Shown: positions 9,514 through 17,544 of the stretch, piece after piece | Layout: each line of letters begins with the position of its first letter | Numbering within the stretch: the stretch's first letter is position 1 | Assembly (NCBI RefSeq): GCF_016093275.1 | Contig: NZ_JAEDAK010000001.1 | Location: 515,859-579,858, forward strand | From: Inhella proteolytica | GTDB taxonomy: Bacteria; Pseudomonadota; Gammaproteobacteria; Burkholderiales; Burkholderiaceae_C | DNA: 64,000 nt | Reading direction: 5' to 3' | The notes under the pieces: generated by a model | The model's input: the letters and a program-made list of their open reading frames with translations, nothing else | The model's database searches: none | What the model was told of the DNA's origin: nothing | Made by a program: the position numbers and the translations under genes

Positions 9514-10797
9514 ATGCTTTATCAGCTTTATGAAGCGCAGCGCGCCCTGCTGAGCCCCTTTGCCGAGTTCGCCTCGGCGGCCGGGCAGCTCTACAGCCAC
9601 CCGATGTCCCCGTTTGCCCACGGCCCGCTGGCCCCGCGCGTGGCAGCCAGCCTGGACCTGATGCACCGGCTTGCCAAGGCGTACGAAAAGCCGCCCTTCG
9701 GCATCGACCGCGTGGATGTCGATGGCATCAGCGTGGCGGTGCAGGAGCAGGTCGTCATCGAAAAGGATTTCTGCCGCCTGCTGCGCTTCAAGCGATTCAC
9801 CGACGACGGTGAACAGCTGGCGCGCATGAAGGACCAGCCCACCGTGCTGGTGGTCGCACCGCTGTCGGGCCACCACGCCACCCTGCTGCGCGACACCGTG
9901 CGTCAGCTGCTGCGCGAGCACAAGGTCTTCATCACCGACTGGACCGACGCCCGCATGGTGCCCATCGACAAGGGTGCCTTCCATTTGGATGACTACGTCG
10001 ACTATGTGCGTGAGTTCATCCGCCACATTGGCGCCCACGTGCATGTGATCTCCGTCTGCCAACCGACCGTGCCGGTGCTGGCGGCGGTGTCCCTGCAGGC
10101 CACCGACAAGGACGTCGTGCCGCGCTCGCTGACCATGATGGGCGGCCCGATCGACGCCAGGAAGAGCCCCACGGCGGTGAACAACCTGGCGATGAACAAG
10201 AGCTATTCCTGGTTCGAGAACAACGTCATCTACCGCGTGCCGACCAATTTCCCCGGCGCCGGCCGCCTGGTCTACCCGGGCTTCCTGCAGCACACCGGCT
10301 TCATCGCCATGAACCCGGGGCGGCATCTCAGCAGCCACTACGACTACTTCCTCGACCTGGTGCGCGGCGACGAGGAATCGGCTGACTCCCACCGCGACTT
10401 CTACGACGAGTACAACGCCGTGCTGGATCTGCCGGCCGAGTACTACCTGGACACCATCAAGACCGTGTTCCAGGACTTCGCTCTGGTCAATGGCACCTGG
10501 GACGTGCGCGGCCAGCGCGTGCGCCCGCAGGACATCCGTGGCTGCGGCCTGCTGACGGTTGAGGGCGAGCTGGATGACATCTCCGGCGCCGGCCAGACGC
10601 GCGCGGCGCACGAGCTGTGCACCGGCATTCCCAAGGAACATCAGCAGCACTTCGACGTCAAGGGAGCCGGTCATTACGGCATCTTCTCGGGGCGGCGCTG
10701 GCGCGAGCTGGCCTATCCGGTGATCCGCGACTTCATCCTTGCCCACGACCGCCGCCAACGCGACGAGCCGGTCAAACGGCAGCGCCGCAAGGCATGA
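9514..10797 (+). CDS. phaZ: Intracellular poly(3-hydroxybutyrate) depolymerase
   Basis: This 427-residue enzyme degrades stored native PHB granules during carbon starvation. It has an alpha/beta-hydrolase core with a cysteine nucleophile, C182 in VISVCQPTVP, as in the Cupriavidus PhaZa1 group, with the likely acid Asp in VEGELDDISG and His in VKGAGHYGIF. There is no signal peptide, which fits an intracellular depolymerase. A CCGGAG lies upstream of the ATG. Its stop overlaps the start of the next gene by four bases, so it heads an operon with the rsxB-like and nth genes. Confidence 0.94.
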   Translation: MLYQLYEAQRALLSPFAEFASAAGQLYSHPMSPFAHGPLAPRVAASLDLMHRLAKAYEKPPFGIDRVDVDGISVAVQEQVVIEKDFCRLLRFKRFTDDGEQLARMKDQPTVLVVAPLSGHHATLLRDTVRQLLREHKVFITDWTDARMVPIDKGAFHLDDYVDYVREFIRHIGAHVHVISVCQPTVPVLAAVSLQATDKDVVPRSLTMMGGPIDARKSPTAVNNLAMNKSYSWFENNVIYRVPTNFPGAGRLVYPGFLQHTGFIAMNPGRHLSSHYDYFLDLVRGDEESADSHRDFYDEYNAVLDLPAEYYLDTIKTVFQDFALVNGTWDVRGQRVRPQDIRGCGLLTVEGELDDISGAGQTRAAHELCTGIPKEHQQHFDVKGAGHYGIFSGRRWRELAYPVIRDFILAHDRRQRDEPVKRQRRKA

Positions 10798-11453
10798 GCC
10801 TGGCCGAGCTGGTCGACCGGCTGGACGCAGCGCTGCCGCAGACGCAGTGCACGCGCTGCGGCTACCCGGATTGCCGCCGCTATGCCCAGGCGATCGCGGA
10901 GGAAGGGGCCGCCATCAACCGCTGCCCACCTGGCGGTCAGGAAGGGGTGCGCCGACTCAGCCGACTGACGCAGCGGCCCGAGCTGCCGCTAGATGCGGCA
11001 TGCGGGATCGAGGCCGAGCGGGCGCTGGCCGTCATCGACGAAGACTGGTGCATCGGCTGCACGCTGTGCATCAAGGCCTGCCCCGTCGATGCCATCCTGG
11101 GAGCTGCCAAGCAAATGCACACCGTGCTGGCCGAGGCCTGCAACGGCTGCGAACTGTGCGTGCCCGTATGCCCGGTGGACTGCATCCGCATGGATTCGGT
11201 GACACCGGGCCGCATGGCCTGGCAGGCCTGGACAGCCGAGCAAGCGCACGACTCGCGGCTGCGCTACCGGCATCACCAGCAGCGCCAGGCCGAGGCCCAA
11301 CGCCGGCAGGCCGAGCGCCTGGCCGACAAGGCCGAAGCCAAGCTGCAGGATCTGGCCGGTGCGCTCAAGGCCCCGAGCGAGGCCGAGCGCAAGCGCGCCG
11401 TGGTGGAAGCGGCGCTGGCCAAAGCCCGCGCGCGCGCCGCTCGCACGCCATGA
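10794..11453 (+). CDS. rsxB: Soluble RsxB/RnfB-like 4Fe-4S ferredoxin
   Basis: The 219-residue product has an N-terminal cluster motif CTRCGYPDCRRYAQAI (about 20-35) with a later CPPGG cysteine, the pattern of the RnfB 4Fe-4S domain. Two further ferredoxin motifs follow, CIGCTLCIKACPVD and CNGCELCVPVCPVD. The C-terminal 70 residues are charged, Ala/Gln-rich and probably helical. The N-terminal membrane anchor of true RnfB is missing, and no other rnf/rsx subunit is nearby. It overlaps phaZ and nth by four bases each. In many betaproteobacteria this solitary gene accompanies nth; its electron partner is unknown. Confidence 0.85.
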   Translation: MSLAELVDRLDAALPQTQCTRCGYPDCRRYAQAIAEEGAAINRCPPGGQEGVRRLSRLTQRPELPLDAACGIEAERALAVIDEDWCIGCTLCIKACPVDAILGAAKQMHTVLAEACNGCELCVPVCPVDCIRMDSVTPGRMAWQAWTAEQAHDSRLRYRHHQQRQAEAQRRQAERLADKAEAKLQDLAGALKAPSEAERKRAVVEAALAKARARAARTP

Positions 11454-12085
11454 CGATGAAGCCAGCAGCCATCGGGGCCTTCTTCGCCACGCTGCAGGCG
11501 GCCAACCCGCACCCGGAAACCGAGCTGGTGTATGCCAGCACTTTCGAATTGCTCGTGGCCGTGTTGCTGTCGGCCCAGGCCACGGATGTCGGGGTCAATA
11601 AGGCGACGCGCCGACTGTTCGCCCTGGCACCGACGCCGCAGCGCATGCTGGACCTGGGCGAGGCCGGGTTGGTGGACTGCATCAAGACGATTGGCCTGTT
11701 CCGCAGCAAGGCCCGGCACCTGATGCAGACCTGCCGCATCCTGGTCGACCAGCATGGCGGCCGCGTGCCGCAGGAGCGGGCAAGCCTGGAAGCCCTGCCC
11801 GGCGTGGGCCGCAAGACTGCCAACGTGGTGCTCAACGTCGCCTTTGGCGAGCCCACGATGGCGGTGGACACCCACATCTTTCGCGTCAGCAACCGCACCG
11901 GGCTGGCGCCCGGCAAGAACCCGCTGGAAGTCGAGCAGGGCCTGCTGAAGCGCATTCCGGCGCCCTACCGGCTGCACGCCCACCATTGGCTGATCCTGCA
12001 CGGCCGCTATGTCTGCCAGGCGCGCCGACCGCTGTGCGATCAATGCCAGGTACGTGCGCACTGCGACCTCGGCCGCGACGCCTAA
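11450..12085 (+). CDS. nth: Endonuclease III
   Basis: This 211-residue DNA glycosylase/AP lyase removes oxidised pyrimidines in base excision repair. The helix-hairpin-helix LPGVGRKTANVVL carries the catalytic Lys, and the Asp lies in AVDTHIFRVSNR. The C-terminal [4Fe-4S] loop has the exact C-x6-C-x2-C-x5-C spacing (CQARRPLCDQCQVRAHC). The ATG overlaps the preceding stop as ATGA; the open frame continues upstream but the family start is here. Its tight pairing with an RsxB-like ferredoxin echoes the rsx-nth linkage of enterobacteria. Confidence 0.97.
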   Translation: MTMKPAAIGAFFATLQAANPHPETELVYASTFELLVAVLLSAQATDVGVNKATRRLFALAPTPQRMLDLGEAGLVDCIKTIGLFRSKARHLMQTCRILVDQHGGRVPQERASLEALPGVGRKTANVVLNVAFGEPTMAVDTHIFRVSNRTGLAPGKNPLEVEQGLLKRIPAPYRLHAHHWLILHGRYVCQARRPLCDQCQVRAHCDLGRDA

Positions 12086-12116
12086 AATCGCCGGCTTTCC
12101 TTCGCTGTCTGCTGCC

Positions 12117-12326
12117 ATGGCCCAGCTCCCCGAATTGCTTGATCGCGTTGAGCGCCTGTTGGTGCGTCACGACGAGCTGGCCCGTACCAATGCCTTGCTG
12201 ATGGATCAGCTGAAGACCTTGAGCGAAGAACGCGACAGCCTGCGCTCGCGCTTGGCGGCCGCGCGCCAGCGCATCGATGTGCTGCTGCAGCGGCTCCCGG
12301 TTGAAGGCGAAGGGCCCCTGGCATGA
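12117..12326 (+). CDS. Small coiled-coil protein, ZapB-like
   Basis: A 69-residue, almost wholly helical protein with heptad-like spacing of leucines (LLDRVERLLVRHDEL, LMDQLKTLSEERDSLRSRL). The best guess is the TIGR02449-type, ZapB-like family that is regularly encoded just before zapA in beta- and gammaproteobacteria. ZapB-like coils are expected to stabilise the FtsZ ring. Its stop overlaps the zapA start by four bases. Coding start at 12117 is the first ATG after nth and gives the family length. The name is inferred from size, coil and neighbour. Confidence 0.75.
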   Translation: MAQLPELLDRVERLLVRHDELARTNALLMDQLKTLSEERDSLRSRLAAARQRIDVLLQRLPVEGEGPLA

Positions 12327-12631
12327 AGCAGATCGAAGTCAACATCATGGGACAGAGCTATCTGCTGTCCTGCCCGGAAGGCGGCGAAGCCGCGCTGCAG
12401 CGTGCCGTGGCCCAGGTCGACGAGGAGATGTGCGCCATTCGCGACGCCGGCAAGATCCGCGCGCGCGAGCGCATCGCCGTGCTGGCCGCACTGAACCTGG
12501 CCTACCAACTGGCGCAGACGCCCCGGGCTGCCGCCCCCAGCGCCAATGCCGGCGCCACCGGTGACGTGGAATTGGGTGATTTGCTGCAGCGGCTGGACCG
12601 AGCGCTGGCCTCCGACGGCAATCTGCTCTGA
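12323..12631 (+). CDS. zapA: Cell division protein ZapA
   Basis: A 102-residue FtsZ-ring associated protein. The N-terminal MKQIEVNIMGQSYLLSCPEG globular domain and the helical C-terminal half with RARERIAVLAALNLAYQLAQ are characteristic. ZapA dimers crosslink FtsZ protofilaments at mid-cell. The gene overlaps the ZapB-like gene upstream, and 6S RNA begins about 14 bases downstream, the conserved zapA-ssrS order of proteobacteria. Confidence 0.93.
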   Translation: MKQIEVNIMGQSYLLSCPEGGEAALQRAVAQVDEEMCAIRDAGKIRARERIAVLAALNLAYQLAQTPRAAAPSANAGATGDVELGDLLQRLDRALASDGNLL

Positions 12632-12644
12632 CACAATCACCCCC

Positions 12645-12818
12645 GTCCATTGCGTTCGCGCGGGTTTTTATTTCCTTGAACCGATGCTCTCGCGAGCAAG
12701 GGCTTGGAACATGCCCGGCGGGCGTGATCGTCTCGCGTCAGATGAACCCGAAGCCCGGCTGACCTCGCCCACCTGTACCCCTAGGGTTCAGGAATGCGGC
12801 CCGCGGTGCGCGATGGAC
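12645..12818 (+). ncRNA. ssrS: 6S RNA
   Basis: About 174 nt immediately downstream of zapA. The ends pair (GTCCATTGCG with CGCGATGGAC). Near the inner end of the closing stem TTCCTTGAACC (12672-12682) pairs with GGGTTCAGGAA (12784-12794), the signature flanking the large internal bubble that mimics an open promoter. The segment GCGTGATCGTCTCGCGTCAG and the CCTGTACCCCTAGGGTTCAG run resemble beta-proteobacterial 6S RNAs as I recall them. 6S RNA sequesters sigma70 RNA polymerase in stationary phase. Exact ends are estimated from the pairing; a CACAAT -10-like box sits at 12632. Confidence 0.9.
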
Positions 12819-12837
12819 ACCACGAACTCCGCCCACC

Positions 12838-12913
12838 CCCGAAGCGCCTGCGGCGCCTCCCCCTCAAGGGGGCGCCACCAGTGGCCTGGCGAAGCCAGTT
12901 CCACGGTGGCCCC
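12838..12913 (+). repeat. Dispersed double-hairpin repeat, copy 1
   Basis: The core 12855-12910 forms two hairpins: CCCCCT-ca-AGGGGG, then GCCACC-a-GTGG-c-CTGGC-gaa-GCCAG-tt-CCAC-g-GTGGC. A second copy in opposite orientation is at 58141-58219 and differs inside the inner stem by paired changes. This copy lies directly after 6S RNA, in the same direction, and ends about 20 bases before the EVE gene. It may act as a transcript end or a REP-like element; the function is not known. Confidence 0.8.
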
Positions 12914-12934
12914 AGGTCAATGAGTATTTCGACC

Positions 12935-13387
12935 ATGCAGACTTGGTTGATGAAGTCGGAGCCTGAAGAGGCGTCCATCGACGATCTGCAGCGGCTGGGC
13001 CGGCTGCCCTGGACCGGGGTGCGCAATTACCAGGCGCGCAACTTCATGCGCGATGCCTTCCAACTGGGCGACCGCGTGCTTTTCTATCACTCCTCCTGCG
13101 CCGAGCCCGGCATTGCAGGTCTGGCGCGGTTGGCCTCGGCGGCGTACCCGGATCCAACCCAGTTCGATCCCGCCAGCCCGTACCACGACCCGAAGTCCAA
13201 GCCCGAGGCACCTCGATGGCTGCTGGTGGACGTCTCGTTCGACCGCAAGACGCGCCTGCTGAGCTTGAAAGAGCTGCGCGAACGGCCGGAGCTGGCGAGC
13301 CTTCAGGTGCTGCAAAAGGGCAGCCGGCTCTCGATCACGCCCGTGACCGACGCCGAGTGGCGCCTGCTAGAGCCCTTGCTGGCATGA
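12935..13387 (+). CDS. EVE domain-containing protein
   Basis: The 150-residue product starts MQTWLMKSEPEEASIDDL and includes RNYQARNFMRD and GDRVLFYHSS, the standard single EVE domain, a PUA-like fold thought to bind modified bases in nucleic acids. The WLMKSEP motif normally lies at the extreme N-terminus, which favours the ATG at 12935; an in-frame ATG at 12920, preceded by CAGGTCA, would add five residues. It follows 6S RNA, as in related genomes, and overlaps the TauE gene by four bases. The physiological substrate is unknown. Confidence 0.88.
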   Translation: MQTWLMKSEPEEASIDDLQRLGRLPWTGVRNYQARNFMRDAFQLGDRVLFYHSSCAEPGIAGLARLASAAYPDPTQFDPASPYHDPKSKPEAPRWLLVDVSFDRKTRLLSLKELRERPELASLQVLQKGSRLSITPVTDAEWRLLEPLLA

Positions 13388-14193
13388 GCATCGAGCTCCT
13401 GCTCGGCCTGGCCCTGCTGGGCACGCTGACGGGCTTCCTGGCCGGCTTGCTGGGCATCGGCGGGGGCATGGTGCTCGTGCCGGCGCTGAGCGCCCTGCTG
13501 CAATGGCAAGGCGTGGCGACGCCGCTGACGGTCAAGATGGCCATTGCCACGGCGATGGCTTGCATCACGGGTACTTCGCTATCGAGCCTGCGTGCCCACC
13601 ATCGCCGCGGTGCCGTGCGCTGGCCGGTGGTCGCCAGCTTGGCCCCAGGCGTGCTGTTGGGTGGGCTGCTGTCAGGCGCAGCGTTGTTCGGCCTGCTGCG
13701 CGGTCAGTGGTTGGCGGCCTTGTTCAGCGGCTTTGTGCTGCTGTCCGCCTGGCAGATGTGGAGCGGCGCCCAGGCGCCCGCCGAACGCAGCCTGCCGCCG
13801 CGGGCCGGTCTGCTGGGTGTCGGGCTGGTGATCGGTCTGCTCTCGGGCCTGGTGGGCGCCGGGGGCGGCTTTCTCACCGTGCCCTTCCTGAGCTGGTGTG
13901 CCGTGCCCATCCATCAGGCCGTGGCCAGCAGCGCGGCGCTGGGCTTCCCCATTGCACTGGCCAGCACCTTGGGCTACGTCTGGGGCGGCTGGTCGCTGGA
14001 GCCTGCTGTGTCCGGCGCCGTCGGCTACCTCTACCTGCCCGCCCTGGCGGTGCTGCTGCCCTGCACCATGCTGACCGCACCCTTGGGCGCACGCGCCGCG
14101 CACGCCTTGCCGGTGAAAAAACTCAAGCGCGGCTTTGCCCTGCTGTTGCTGGTGCTGGCCGCCGACATGGCGCGCCGCAGCCTGAGCGGCTGA
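13384..14193 (+). CDS. TauE/SafE family sulfite/organosulfonate-type permease
   Basis: A 269-residue integral membrane protein with about eight hydrophobic helices in two homologous halves. Each half begins with the family signature: GFLAGLLGIGGGMVLVPAL near residue 20 and GLLSGLVGAGGGFLTVPFL near 155. Members move small anions such as sulfite, sulfoacetate or acetate-like compounds, but the substrate cannot be read from sequence. The start overlaps the EVE stop as ATGA, so the two are likely cotranslated. No sulfur metabolism gene is adjacent. Confidence 0.88.
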   Translation: MSIELLLGLALLGTLTGFLAGLLGIGGGMVLVPALSALLQWQGVATPLTVKMAIATAMACITGTSLSSLRAHHRRGAVRWPVVASLAPGVLLGGLLSGAALFGLLRGQWLAALFSGFVLLSAWQMWSGAQAPAERSLPPRAGLLGVGLVIGLLSGLVGAGGGFLTVPFLSWCAVPIHQAVASSAALGFPIALASTLGYVWGGWSLEPAVSGAVGYLYLPALAVLLPCTMLTAPLGARAAHALPVKKLKRGFALLLLVLAADMARRSLSG

Positions 14194-14208
14194 GGCGCGC
14201 TGCGTCGC

Positions 14209-15210
14209 TCAAGCGCCGAAGGGAATGGCGGCCAGGACGATTTGATTGCCGCCCCGGCGCTGCGCCTGGGCCAGCGCCTCCTGGCTGGCGCCGAGCAAGG
14301 CCCCATGGTCGGCCGCGGTATGGGGGAAGCTGGCGATGCCCATCGACACCGAGAGCCCCAGATCCTGGCCGTTCAGGGCGACGATCTGCTGGTTGCACTG
14401 GCGGCGCAGTTGCTCCATGCGCGCATGCGCCGTGGCCAGGCCCACGCCGGAAAGCAGCACGGCAAAGTACGGATCTCCAATGCGGCAGGCCGCGTCCATC
14501 GCCCGGGTGTTGCTGCGCAGCAGGCGTCCGATCGCCTCGATCAAACGCTGGCGCGCGGGCGCGTGCTCGTCGCCCATCAAGGCGCTGGGCAGGTCCAGCG
14601 CGATCAGCACCAACGCGAACTCGCGGTGTTCGCGGGTCGAAAGGTCCATCTCGCGCTGCAGCAGCTCATCGAAGGGGCCACGCTGCTGCAGGCCGGTGGT
14701 TTCGTCGCGCCCGCTACCGGCCTGGGCCTGGCGGCGCAGGTTCTCGATCTCGGTCTGGTGCTGCTCGATCTGCGCCAGCGCGCGCTGCAGGTGCATTTCG
14801 CGCTGCCGCTCCTGCGTGCGCTCCAGCCAGGCAGCCATCACGTGCTGCGGGCCCAGCGGGGCGCGCACCAGGGTGAATTCGCGCCGCCGCCCACTCAGCT
14901 CCAGGCGGTGCTCGCTGACGGAGACGCTGCGGCTTTGCAGCACCTGCAGCTCGACTCGCCGCATCGCCGCGGCCTCGTCAGGGCGCATCAGGTCACCGTC
15001 GCTGGAGCCCACCAGGCTGGATTCACTGCGCTCGAACAGGCGATCCAGTCCTTCGGACGCCTGCACATAGCGGCCCTGCGCAATCGACTTGACCGACAGC
15101 ATCGCCCCCAGGGTTTCAAACATCTGCCAAAAAGTGCTGGCGGTGGCATCGGCCCCCAGCTCCTGGTACCAGGTGCCGGGGTTGGGAGACGGTTCGGGCG
15201 CTGCGCTCAT
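14209..15210 (-). CDS. PAS-like/GGDEF protein with degenerate active site
   Basis: A 333-residue cytoplasmic protein. Residues 25-130 resemble a PAS-type sensor, 135-165 is a coiled linker (LQRALAQIEQHQTEIENLRR), and the C-terminal 160 residues follow the GGDEF fold (DETTGLQQRGPFDELL and LSVSMGIASFP). The catalytic GGDEF is replaced by IGDPY in CRIGDPYFAVLL, and the metal-binding LDxDxFK region is also altered. It is therefore unlikely to make c-di-GMP and may act as a receptor or by protein contact. It is convergent with the TauE gene and divergent from the nucleotidase gene. Confidence 0.85.
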   Translation of the reverse strand: MSAAPEPSPNPGTWYQELGADATASTFWQMFETLGAMLSVKSIAQGRYVQASEGLDRLFERSESSLVGSSDGDLMRPDEAAAMRRVELQVLQSRSVSVSEHRLELSGRRREFTLVRAPLGPQHVMAAWLERTQERQREMHLQRALAQIEQHQTEIENLRRQAQAGSGRDETTGLQQRGPFDELLQREMDLSTREHREFALVLIALDLPSALMGDEHAPARQRLIEAIGRLLRSNTRAMDAACRIGDPYFAVLLSGVGLATAHARMEQLRRQCNQQIVALNGQDLGLSVSMGIASFPHTAADHGALLGASQEALAQAQRRGGNQIVLAAIPFGA

Positions 15211-15297
15211 CGATCACCTGCAGTTCGTTGGGGTTCTCGCTCACCCACCTGCCCGCGGTGGCAAGGTGGGCCGGGCACGGCCCCTAGGATGGAGACC

Positions 15298-17217
15298 ATG
15301 ATTGTGTCCCTGCCCCGCCACCTGCTGGCGCTGCTGTTCGGTCTGTTACTCAGCCTGCCTGGCGCGGCCCAGCGCCTGCCGCTGCGCTTGCTGCTGACGA
15401 CCGACGTGCACATGCAGCTGCTTGACCACGACTACACGCTGGATCGCCCCAGTCCACAGTTCGGCCTGGCCCGCACGGCCAGCTTGATCGAGCAGGCGCG
15501 TGCAGAGGCACCCAACCACCTGCTGTTTGACAACGGTGACCTGCTGCAGGGCAGCCCGCTCGGCGACTGGCTGGCGCACCAGGGCAACTGGCCGCCCGCG
15601 CAACTGCACCCGGCCTACCGCGTGCTGCGCGCCCTTCAGGTAGACGCCGCCAACCTGGGCAACCATGAATTCGACTTCGGCCTGCCCTTTCTGCGCCGCG
15701 CGCTGCAAGGCGTTCCCTTCCCGGTGCTGAGTGCCAACCTGCTGGACAGTCGCAGCGGCAAGCCCGCATTCAAGCCGGCCGTGATGCTGGAGCGGCGCTG
15801 GCGCGATGAGCAGGGCCGGGTGCATCGGCTGCGTGTGGGCGTCATTGGCCTGGCGCCGCCGCGCAGCGTGGCCTTGCTGCGCGAACAGCTGCTGGGGCGC
15901 CTGCGCACCCAAGACGCGGTGACAAGCGCCCGCCACTGGGTGCGCCAACTACGCCGGCAGGGGGCCGACCTGGTGCTGCTGCTGGCCCATACCGGCTTGG
16001 AGCCGGCCGGCCAGACTGCCCGACCGCTGGACGACAACGTGGCGCTGGCGCTGGCGGAGCTGCCGGGGGTGGATGCCCTGCTGCTTGGGCATGCGCACGG
16101 CCTGTTTCCCTCCCCGGCCTATGCCCAGCACCCCGGCGTCGATGTCGAGCACGGACGCATCGGCAAGGTGCCGGCCGTGATGGCCGGCCGCTGGGGCGAC
16201 CATCTGGGCCTGATCGACCTGCTGCTGGAACGCCGGCACGGCCGCTGGCAGGTGCGCGAATCGCGCAGCGTGCTGCGCCCGGTGTGGGATGCCCAGCAGC
16301 AGCGCGCACGGGCTGAGCCCGCCACCTGGGTGGCGCCGCTGATCCAGCAGGAGCACGAGGCCACGCGGGCCTGGGTGCAGCAGCCGGTGGCCCAAAGCCG
16401 GGTGCCCCTGCACACCCACTTTGCCCAGCTGCTGGACAGCGCCGCGCTGCAATTGCTGAACGAGGCGCAGCTGGCGCAGCTCGATCGCGAATTGAAGGGC
16501 AGCCGCTGGGAGGCCTTGCCGCGGCTCTCCGCGGCCTCCCCGTTCAAGACCACCAGCCTGCACGGCCAGGCGGCCGATATCCCGGTCGGCCCGCTGGCGC
16601 TCAAGCATGCGGTCGACCTCTACCCCTACCAGAACCGCTTCAAGGCCTTGAAGGTCAACGGCGCGCAGCTGCGCGACTGGCTGGAAATGGTGGCCGGGCA
16701 ATTCCGCACCATCGACCCGGCCGGCCCGGCCGAGCAGGAGCTGCTCGACCCGGACTACCCCTCGTACAACTTCGATGTCATCGACGGCGTGCGCTATGCC
16801 TTCGACCTGACGCAGCGCCCGCGCTACACAAGCTACGGCCAGCGCCGCCCGGATGGCGGTCAGCGCGTCGCGCTGCTGGAGTACCAGGGCCAGCCGGTGC
16901 GCCCGGAGCAGGAGTTCGTCGTGGCAACGAACAGCTACCGGGCCGAGGGCGGTGGCCGCTTTGCGGCGCTGCAGGGCGCAGAAGTGGTGGCAGAAGGTCG
17001 TGCAGACAGCCGCCAGGTGCTGCTGGATCACATGCGGCAACTCGGCACGGTTTCGACCGTGCCGGACCAGAACTGGTGGATCCAGCCGGTGCCGGGCACC
17101 CGTCTGGTGTTCCGGGGCCTGGCGGAGGCCGCTCGACATCTGGAGCAAACGCCGGGCGTGAACACCCTGGGCCAGCCCGAAGCCGGCCTGCAGCGCTTCA
17201 GCCTGGGCGGGCGCTGA
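15298..17217 (+). CDS. Periplasmic 5'-nucleotidase / 2',3'-cyclic nucleotide phosphodiesterase (CpdB-like)
   Basis: The 639-residue precursor has a signal peptide ending near residue 26 (LLSLPGAAQ). A calcineurin-type metallophosphatase domain follows, with metal ligands in TTDVHMQL, FDNGDLLQGS, LGNHEFDFG and LLGHAHG. The C-terminal 5'-nucleotidase substrate domain contains SASPFKT and the nucleoside-stacking YPYQNRFKALKVNGAQ. The order and length fit CpdB, which scavenges nucleotides in the periplasm. The start at 15298 is chosen for its GGAG; an ATG nine bases earlier is possible. It converges on the rod-like gene without a gap. Confidence 0.9.
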   Translation: MIVSLPRHLLALLFGLLLSLPGAAQRLPLRLLLTTDVHMQLLDHDYTLDRPSPQFGLARTASLIEQARAEAPNHLLFDNGDLLQGSPLGDWLAHQGNWPPAQLHPAYRVLRALQVDAANLGNHEFDFGLPFLRRALQGVPFPVLSANLLDSRSGKPAFKPAVMLERRWRDEQGRVHRLRVGVIGLAPPRSVALLREQLLGRLRTQDAVTSARHWVRQLRRQGADLVLLLAHTGLEPAGQTARPLDDNVALALAELPGVDALLLGHAHGLFPSPAYAQHPGVDVEHGRIGKVPAVMAGRWGDHLGLIDLLLERRHGRWQVRESRSVLRPVWDAQQQRARAEPATWVAPLIQQEHEATRAWVQQPVAQSRVPLHTHFAQLLDSAALQLLNEAQLAQLDRELKGSRWEALPRLSAASPFKTTSLHGQAADIPVGPLALKHAVDLYPYQNRFKALKVNGAQLRDWLEMVAGQFRTIDPAGPAEQELLDPDYPSYNFDVIDGVRYAFDLTQRPRYTSYGQRRPDGGQRVALLEYQGQPVRPEQEFVVATNSYRAEGGGRFAALQGAEVVAEGRADSRQVLLDHMRQLGTVSTVPDQNWWIQPVPGTRLVFRGLAEAARHLEQTPGVNTLGQPEAGLQRFSLGGR

Positions 17218-17511
17218 TCAGGCGTAGATGTCCAGCATCACGCCGGACACTGCCAGTTGCGTCTGCAGCACGCGCAAGTTGGCGATGAACTGGTACGTCG
17301 CGGTGCGTTGTTCGACCAGCGAACGCGCCAGGTCAGGGTCTCGCGCCTGCAGCTGAAACTCGGAGGCAGCCCCCTGGTTCAGGTCGGGACGCGACTCAGG
17401 CTCGGTGCGCATGAGCTTGACGGACGACAGCGCCACGTTGTTGGCCGACGCCCGCAGCCGCTCCTGCGCCGCCGACAAGCCCGCCAAGGCAGTGGACAAC
17501 TCGACAGCCAT
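17218..17511 (-). CDS. Short flagellar rod/hook-like protein (orphan)
   Basis: The 97-residue protein begins MAVELSTALAGLSAAQERLR-ASANNVALSS, like the N-terminal helix of FlgB/FlgC/FlgG axial proteins (ALSGL...AxxRLxxxANNIAN). It ends TATYQFIANLRVLQTQLAV, like their C-terminal helix. The whole central domain of a normal rod protein is missing, but both coiled ends are there. It may be a reduced relative of FlgC/FlgB rather than a fragment, since the frame is intact. It lies 33 bases after a GGDEF gene, far from any visible flagellar operon. An upstream start at 17541 is possible. Confidence 0.6.
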   Translation of the reverse strand: MAVELSTALAGLSAAQERLRASANNVALSSVKLMRTEPESRPDLNQGAASEFQLQARDPDLARSLVEQRTATYQFIANLRVLQTQLAVSGVMLDIYA

Positions 17512-17544
17512 CTCAGGAACTCCGGGGTGAAAACGGCCCAATTA

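Noticed and set aside
12781..13026. 81-codon minus-strand frame, and a similar reading frame around 58013-58240
   Set aside because: Their shared peptide text comes only from the dispersed DNA repeat being read by chance; there is no ribosome binding site and the similarity is at DNA level.
14242..15297. Long N-terminal extension of the nucleotidase reading frame
   Set aside because: The first 350 codons are antisense to the GGDEF gene. The signal peptide and GGAG place the start at 15298.
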